Positions 59,137-64,000 of a stretch of 64,000 bases of DNA are shown here, piece by piece (positions within the stretch are counted from its first letter, which is position 1; every line of letters begins with the position of its first letter). Source of the DNA: Streptomyces sp. SCL15-4 (GTDB lineage Bacteria; Actinomycetota; Actinomycetes; Streptomycetales; Streptomycetaceae); the NCBI RefSeq assembly GCF_033366695.1, contig NZ_JAOBTQ010000001.1:3038001-3102000 (forward strand). The letters are read 5' to 3'. The position numbers were made by a program, and so were the translations under genes. The notes beneath the pieces are model-generated. The model was not told the origin of the DNA. It ran no database searches and saw nothing but the letters and a program-made list of their open reading frames with translations.

Positions 59137-61335
59137 TCAGTCGTCCCCGTCAAGTCCGTCAGGCTTCCGACCTGCGCAGATGGCCAGAACATCGGCTCCG
59201 TAGCTGCGCAGCTTGCGGCTGAGGACACCGGGGATGCGGGCGAGTTCGGCAGAGGTCTCCGGGCACGTCTCCGCGATGGCCATGAGTGTCCGGTCCGTGA
59301 AGACGCAGAAGTCCGGCTGTCCGCTCCGCCCGGCCTGGACCGCCCGCCATTCCCGCAGCCGTTCGTAGAGCCCCTCGTCCATGTCCGAGGGGCAGTCCTC
59401 GCAGCGCATCAGCTTCATCTCGCCCGCGTCGGTGAGCGTGCGGCCGCAGACCCGGCAGCGGGCGGGGGTGCGCTGGGTGCGCCGGGGGACGGCGACCGCG
59501 CCGGCGGTGAACCCGCGCTCGACGCCGGCGCCGCCCGTGCCGGAGCCGGTGTGCCCGACGGTGGGGGTGGTGCCGGGACGCAGGCCGTCCAGGAAGCGGC
59601 TCGGTCTGCGGCCCGCGCGGCCGCCGGGCGAACGGGACAGGGCCCAGGAGACATGGAGGCGTTCCCTGGCGCGGGTGACGCCGACATAGAGGAGACGGCG
59701 CTCCTCCTCGATCTGCTCGTCGGTGCGGGCGTAGGTGATGGGCAGCATGCCCTCGGCGACGCCGACCAGGAAGACGACGTCCCACTCCAGGCCCTTGGCC
59801 GCGTGCAGGGAGGCGAGGGTGACGCCCTGGACGGTCGGGGCGTGCTGGGCGCTCGCCCGCTCGTCCAGTTCGGCCACGAAGTCGGCGAGGGTGGCCGCGG
59901 GCCGGGCGGCGGCGAGGTCGTGGGCGAGGCCGACCAGGGCGGCCAGGGATTCCCAGCGCTCCCGGACGGCACCGGAGCCGGCCGGCGGCTCGGTGGTCCA
60001 GCCCTCGCCGGACAGCACCGCCCGCACCTGGGAGGGCAGGTCCACGACGTCGTCCAGCAGGGAGTCGTTGCCGCCGAAGCGGGCCGCGCCGCGCAGGGCC
60101 AGGCCGGCCTTGCGGACCTCGGGCCGGTCGAAGAAGCGTTCGGCGCCGCGCAGCTGGTAGGGGACCCCGGCGTCGGCGAGCGCCTGTTCGTAGGTCTCGG
60201 ACTGGGAGTTCGTGCGGAACAGCACGGCGATCTCGGCGGCCGGCACACCGGCGTCGATCAGCTCGCGGATGCGCCGGGCGGCACCCTCGGCCTCGGCGGG
60301 CTCGTCGGTGTACTCGGTGTAGACGGGCTCGGGTCCCGGAGGGCGCTGGGAGACGAGTTCCAGCCGGTGTCCGGCGGCGCGGCCACGGGCCTGGGCGAGC
60401 AGGCCGTTGGCGAGGCGCACCACCTGCGGGGTGGAGCGGTAGTCGCGGACCAGCTTCACGACGGTGGCGCCGGGATGCCGGGCGCGGAAGTCGAGCAGAT
60501 GGTCCGGGGTTGCTCCCGTGAACGAATAGATGGTCTGGCTGGCGTCACCGACGACACACAGGTTGTCCCGCTCGCCGAGCCACAGGTCCAGCAGCCGCTG
60601 CTGGAGCGGGCTGACGTCCTGGTACTCGTCCACGACGAAGTGCTGGTACTGCGCGCGGACCTGTTCGGCGATGTCGTGCCGGTCCTGGAGGACGGCGACG
60701 GTGAGCAGCAGGACGTCCTCGAAGTCGATCACCGAGCGGTCGCGCTTCAGGTCCTCGTAGGCGGCGTAGAGGTGGGCGATCTCGTTCGGGTCGCGAGGGG
60801 CCTCGCGGCCGGCCTTCGCAGCCGCGTACGGGTAGTCGGCGGGGACCGTCTGGGTGACCTTGCACCATTCGATCTCGGCGGTCACGTCCCGCAGCTCGTT
60901 GCGGTCGAGGCGGGTACCGGCGGAAGCGGCGGCTTCGGCCACCAGCTGGATCTTGCGGTCCACCAGTCGGGGCATGGAGCCGCCGATCGCTTTTGGCCAG
61001 AAGTACTGGAGCTGGCGCAGGGCGGCGGAGTGGAAGGTGCGGGCCTGGACGCCCTGGGCGCCGAGCTGGCGCAGCCGGCCGCGCATCTCTCCGGCGGCGC
61101 GGTTGGTGAAGGTGACGGCGAGGACGCTGGAGGGCTGCAGGATGCCGGCGCGCACTCCGTAGGCGATGCGGTGGGTGATCGCACGGGTCTTGCCCGTGCC
61201 CGCTCCGGCCAGCACGCACACCGGGCCGTGCAGGGCGGTGGCCACCTCGCGCTGCTCGGGGTCGAGCCCTTCGAGCACCGCGTCGGCCGACTCCGGTGCC
61301 CGCGGGAAAAGGGTGGAATGCGTTGCTGCTGTCAC
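59137..61335 (-). CDS. uvrD2: ATP-dependent DNA helicase UvrD2
   Basis: A 732-aa superfamily 1 helicase. Motif I LAGAGTGKTRAI, Ia VTFTNRAAGEM, II VVDEYQDVSP, III VGDASQTIYSFTGA, IV VRDYRSTP, V SLHAAKGLEWDVVF and VI LLYVGVTRARERL are all present, followed by a four-Cys zinc segment (CRVCG, CEDCP) and a C-terminal HRDC domain (about 650-720). That tail arrangement defines actinobacterial UvrD2. GTG 61335 is the likely start. Confidence 0.92.
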   Translation of the reverse strand: MTAATHSTLFPRAPESADAVLEGLDPEQREVATALHGPVCVLAGAGTGKTRAITHRIAYGVRAGILQPSSVLAVTFTNRAAGEMRGRLRQLGAQGVQARTFHSAALRQLQYFWPKAIGGSMPRLVDRKIQLVAEAAASAGTRLDRNELRDVTAEIEWCKVTQTVPADYPYAAAKAGREAPRDPNEIAHLYAAYEDLKRDRSVIDFEDVLLLTVAVLQDRHDIAEQVRAQYQHFVVDEYQDVSPLQQRLLDLWLGERDNLCVVGDASQTIYSFTGATPDHLLDFRARHPGATVVKLVRDYRSTPQVVRLANGLLAQARGRAAGHRLELVSQRPPGPEPVYTEYTDEPAEAEGAARRIRELIDAGVPAAEIAVLFRTNSQSETYEQALADAGVPYQLRGAERFFDRPEVRKAGLALRGAARFGGNDSLLDDVVDLPSQVRAVLSGEGWTTEPPAGSGAVRERWESLAALVGLAHDLAAARPAATLADFVAELDERASAQHAPTVQGVTLASLHAAKGLEWDVVFLVGVAEGMLPITYARTDEQIEEERRLLYVGVTRARERLHVSWALSRSPGGRAGRRPSRFLDGLRPGTTPTVGHTGSGTGGAGVERGFTAGAVAVPRRTQRTPARCRVCGRTLTDAGEMKLMRCEDCPSDMDEGLYERLREWRAVQAGRSGQPDFCVFTDRTLMAIAETCPETSAELARIPGVLSRKLRSYGADVLAICAGRKPDGLDGDD

Positions 61336-61495
61336 ACCGCCATGCTGCCAGGTCGTCCGGGACGGCTGTGCGAGTTGTCCACAGGCGGGAGCTCGCAGTC
61401 GTACTGATTACAGGCTGATCGTCGTACCGATGCGGCAGGTGTCACACCGGAGGCGGCGGGCGGCACGCCGGCGGACGGTGGCGAGGCCCCGCCCG

Positions 61496-61521
61496 GGAAT
61501 GAGGCTGCGCTCGGCCGTGTT
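61496..61521 (+). promoter_or_regulatory. SigR-dependent promoter of the mycoredoxin gene
   Basis: GGGAAT, exactly 18 nt, GTT, about 45 bp before the start codon: the same consensus as sigRp2 in this window. It places mrx1 in the SigR thiol-stress regulon. Confidence 0.85.
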
Positions 61522-61566
61522 CCCCTCCCGACGGGATTTTCCGAGCTGTCCGAGGAGAGCGAAGAC

Positions 61567-61809
61567 ATGCAGGGCACTGTGACGATGTACAGCACGACGT
61601 GGTGTGGGTACTGCCGGCGGCTGAAGAGCCAGCTGGACCGGGAGGGCATCGCGTACAGCGAGATCAACATCGAGCAGGACCCCGAGTCCGCCGCCTTCGT
61701 GGAGAAGGCGAACGGCGGCAACCAGACGGTCCCGACCGTGCTCTTCGAGGACGGCACCACGCTGACGAACCCGTCGCTGGCCCAGGTCAAGCAGAAGCTC
61801 GCCGCGTGA
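61567..61809 (+). CDS. mrx1: Mycoredoxin (glutaredoxin-like, Mrx1 type)
   Basis: An 80-aa thioredoxin-fold protein with the CGYC active site in YSTTWCGYCRRLKSQL, the cis-Pro loop QTVPTVLFEDG and a conserved NPS near the C-terminus. Mycoredoxins reduce mycothiol mixed disulfides on proteins in actinobacteria, which lack glutathione. RBS GAGGAG lies before the ATG. Its SigR-type promoter ties it to sigR-rsrA, 32 kb away in the same window. Confidence 0.92.
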   Translation: MQGTVTMYSTTWCGYCRRLKSQLDREGIAYSEINIEQDPESAAFVEKANGGNQTVPTVLFEDGTTLTNPSLAQVKQKLAA

Positions 61810-61834
61810 CCCCGCGCGGCTCGCGCCGCGACGG

Positions 61835-61875
61835 ACACGAGGGCGGCCCCGGCAGTGCCGGGGCCGCCCTCGTGT
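61835..61875. terminator. 19-bp perfect bidirectional hairpin
   Basis: ACACGAGGGCGGCCCCGGC and its exact complement around AGT, filling the convergent gap between mrx1 and nudC. The strongest stem in the window. Confidence 0.8.
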
Positions 61876-61876
61876 G

Positions 61877-62821
61877 TCACACGAAGCCGCGGGTCGGCAG
61901 GGGCTTGCCGTACCACAGCTCGATCAGCCGGGCCGCGATGGAGATGCCGTAGGGCGGCAGCACCTCGCCGGACTCGAAGGCCGCGTGCAGCTCCTCACGG
62001 GAGAACCAGCGGGCCTCGTGTATCTCGTCGCCGTCGACCTCGATCTCGGTGGAGGTGGCGCGGGCCATGAAGCCCAGCATCAGGCTGGAGGGGAAGGGCC
62101 AGGGCTGGCTGGCGACGTACTCGACCGGGCCGACCGTGATGCCGGCCTCCTCGGACACCTCGCGGCGCACCGCCTGCTCGATGGACTCGCCGGGCTCCAC
62201 GAACCCGGCGAGCGTGGAGAAGCGGCCCTCGGGCCAGTGGACCTGCCGGCCGAGCAGGATGCGGTCCTCCTCGTCCGTCACCGCCATGATCACGGCCGGG
62301 TCGGTGCGCGGGTAGTGCTCGGCGCCGCAGGCCGGGCAGCGGCGGATGTGGCCGGCCGCCGCGATGACCGTGCGCTCACCGCAGCGCGAGCAGAAGCGGT
62401 GGGTGCGCTGCCAGTTCTCCAGGCCGACCGCGTGCACCATGAGCCCGGCGTCGCGCGCCGACAGCAGCAGCCCGGCCTCCCGCAGCCCCGCCGGGCGCGC
62501 CGACTGGTCGATCCGGCCGGGCAGCGAGTCCTTCTGGAGGGCGAAGTAGCTGACGCCTTCCTCGTCGATGCCGAGGAAGTAGCGGTGCGCCTCGGTGAGC
62601 GGTGCCTCGAAGGACGGCGTCATGACGAGTTCGGTGCGGCCGTCCGGCGTCTCGTCGATGAGCACCTGACCGCCGGAGACCACGAAACAGCGGGTCGTGG
62701 GGTGGCTCCACGCCGCCGCGAGCCAGGCCTCGTCCAGCCGGTGGTGGGCGGCGCGGTCGATGCCGCTCGGGGCGGTCAGCGAGATGGGACGGTCGGCTGT
62801 GTGGTCGGTCCAGGTGGTCAC
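61877..62821 (-). CDS. nudC: NAD(+)/NADH diphosphatase NudC
   Basis: A 314-aa Nudix enzyme. The four-Cys zinc ribbon (CSRCG, CPACG) at about 165-185 and the Nudix box in GFVEPGESIEQAVRREVSEE are joined by the NADH-specific signature SQPWPFPSS. It hydrolyses NAD(H) to AMP and NMN(H) and in other bacteria removes NAD caps from RNA. GTG 62821 (VTTWTDHT) is chosen; upstream codons are low-complexity Pro/Ala/Arg. Confidence 0.92.
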   Translation of the reverse strand: MTTWTDHTADRPISLTAPSGIDRAAHHRLDEAWLAAAWSHPTTRCFVVSGGQVLIDETPDGRTELVMTPSFEAPLTEAHRYFLGIDEEGVSYFALQKDSLPGRIDQSARPAGLREAGLLLSARDAGLMVHAVGLENWQRTHRFCSRCGERTVIAAAGHIRRCPACGAEHYPRTDPAVIMAVTDEEDRILLGRQVHWPEGRFSTLAGFVEPGESIEQAVRREVSEEAGITVGPVEYVASQPWPFPSSLMLGFMARATSTEIEVDGDEIHEARWFSREELHAAFESGEVLPPYGISIAARLIELWYGKPLPTRGFV

Positions 62822-62973
62822 GTGTGCTTCCAACTCCCCCAGTACAACGGATTCGGCGGGCGGTTCGGCGGGACGCGGGCGGGCGGGCACCGGGTCGGGC
62901 GCGGGCGGGACGGGCAGGGCGGTCCTTCCAGTGTGCCCCGAGCCCGGTGCCCCTCCGTGCCGGCGCCGGACGG

Positions 62974-64000
62974 TCAGGGTGCGGTGGGCCAGTTCCGGGC
63001 CAGGTCGTCCCACAGGTAGGCGCTGGTCTCCACACCCTTGAGGAGGAGGTCCAGCTCGACCTTCTCGTTGGGGGCGTGCCAGCCGTCGGACGGGACGGAG
63101 ATGCCCAGGAAGAGCACCGGCGCGCCGAGGACCTCCTGGAGGTCGGCGGCGGGCCCGGAGCCGCCCTCTCGGGTGAAGCGGACCGGCTTCTCGAAGGCGC
63201 GGCCCATGGCGCGGACCACGGACCGCAGCGCGGGATGGTCCAGCGGGGTCAGGCACGGGCGCGTGGCCGAGCCGAAGTCGATCTCGCACCGGATGCCGGC
63301 GGGCACCTGTTCGGCGGCCCAGGCCCGGACGGCCTTCTCGATGTGGTCGCGGTCCTGGCCGGCGACCAGCCGGAACGACAGCTTCACCATGGCCGACGAC
63401 GGGATGATCGTCTTGCTGCCGGGACCCTGGTAGCCGCCGCCGATGCCGTTGACCTCGGCGGTCGGGCGGGCCCAGACGCGCTCCAGGGTGGTGTACCCGG
63501 CCTCGCCGTGGGTGGCCCGCGACTTGGCCGTGCGCAGCCAGCGCTCCTCGTCGAAGGGCAGCTCGGCGAACAACTCGCGCTCGCGGTCGGTCAGCTCCAC
63601 GACGCCGTCGTAGAAGCCCGGTATCGCCACGCGTCCCTGCGGGTCGTGCAGGGCGGCGACCAGGCGGGCGGCGGCGGTGGCCGGGTTGGGCACGGCGCCG
63701 CCGAAGGAACCGGAGTGGATGTCCTGGTCCGGGCCGTACAACCGGATCTCGCACTCGGCCAGGCCGCGCATGCCGGTGCACACGGTCGGGGTGTCCTCGG
63801 CCCACATGCCGGTGTCGGAGACGATCACGGCGTCGGCGGCGAGCCGCTCGGCCCGCTCCTCCACCAGGGCCCGGAAGTGCGGCGAGCCGGACTCCTCCTC
63901 GCCCTCGATCAGCAGCTTGAGGTTGACGGCCGGCGCGCTACGGCCGGTGGCGGCGAGGTGGGCGCGGACGCCGAGTGTGTGGAAGAACACCTGGCCCTTG
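62974..64000 (-). CDS. M20-family metallo-dipeptidase (5' end off window)
   Basis: 342 codons of the C-terminal part are visible; the start lies beyond base 64000. Metal-site segments are LLIEGEEESGSPHF (catalytic Glu and a zinc Glu), VSDTGMW and REGGSGPAADLQEV; a dimerisation domain lies between (DIHSGSFGGAVPNP, GGGYQGPGSKTIIPSSAMVK). It belongs to the CNDP/DapE-like dipeptidase group. It is preceded, in the direction of transcription, by sequence outside the window; 152 bp separate it from nudC. Confidence 0.87.
   Translation of the reverse strand, partial: KGQVFFHTLGVRAHLAATGRSAPAVNLKLLIEGEEESGSPHFRALVEERAERLAADAVIVSDTGMWAEDTPTVCTGMRGLAECEIRLYGPDQDIHSGSFGGAVPNPATAAARLVAALHDPQGRVAIPGFYDGVVELTDRERELFAELPFDEERWLRTAKSRATHGEAGYTTLERVWARPTAEVNGIGGGYQGPGSKTIIPSSAMVKLSFRLVAGQDRDHIEKAVRAWAAEQVPAGIRCEIDFGSATRPCLTPLDHPALRSVVRAMGRAFEKPVRFTREGGSGPAADLQEVLGAPVLFLGISVPSDGWHAPNEKVELDLLLKGVETSAYLWDDLARNWPTAP

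Overview
The window is high-GC actinobacterial chromosome, almost certainly Streptomyces. The evidence is the very high G+C codon bias, two WhiB-like regulators (WblE, WblC/WhiB7), DasR with NagB, SigR/RsrA, a UshX/SigH pair, a mycoredoxin, the epi-isozizaene synthase/CYP170A pair and a B12-riboswitch-controlled nrdABS operon. The order closely follows, in reverse, the S. coelicolor core block I remember as roughly SCO5249 down to SCO518x. I recognised this by eye; no search was run. I see no insertion sequence, prophage, integrase, CRISPR array or rRNA.

Layout. 1-4.5 kb: a truncated family 2B encapsulin shell gene, an amidase, a PLP enzyme and a CPA1 antiporter. 4.5-9 kb: UBP zinc finger, anti-sigma factor UshX, SigH, a membrane protein, a lipid kinase and WblE. 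9-16.3 kb: a sensor kinase, a divergent TetR/SDR pair, nagB, dasR and a two-gene solute symporter; the dasABC transporter usually found beside dasR is missing. 16.4-21.4 kb: NrdR boxes, cobalamin riboswitch, nrdA, nrdB, nrdS. 21.4-24 kb: the albaflavenone pair (terpene synthase and CYP170, overlapping by 4 nt). 24-28.6 kb: peptide deformylase, a TPR protein and two coupled HD/HD-GYP proteins. 28.7-31.4 kb: rsrA, sigR, a hydrolase and an SRAP protein. 31.4-39.2 kb: M50-like protease, aroA, rsgA, SMR pump, TetR, hisN, CBS protein, catalase and its Fur-type regulator. 39.4-45.3 kb: two identical initiator tRNA genes around a Sel1-repeat gene, a UPF0182 membrane protein and a PPA1309-type protein. 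45.4-54.7 kb: Lon-like PDZ protease, moaE, an epimerase, metalloprotease plus Nudix, a TerD/AIM24 three-gene operon and a YgjP-like metallopeptidase. 55-64 kb: an E1-like ThiF protein overlapping a UbiB-type kinase, the wblC attenuator locus, uvrD2, mycoredoxin, nudC and a truncated M20 dipeptidase.

How the genes work together. The window is rich in stress regulators. Thiol-oxidative stress: RsrA/SigR, with SigR-type promoters (GGAAT-N18-GTT) at sigR itself and at the mycoredoxin. Peroxide: catalase/Fur. Osmotic and developmental: UshX/SigH. Translation-targeting antibiotics: WblC with an upstream ORF, an attenuator and a WhiB7-type promoter. Amino-sugar sensing: DasR with dre sites. Deoxynucleotide supply: NrdR boxes, B12 riboswitch and NrdS.

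Most worth following up: the 5' leader and coupled downstream ORF of wblC, the TerD/AIM24 operon, the orphan E1-like protein with an apparent leader-binding N-terminus, the missing dasABC, and the encapsulin gene cut by the window edge.
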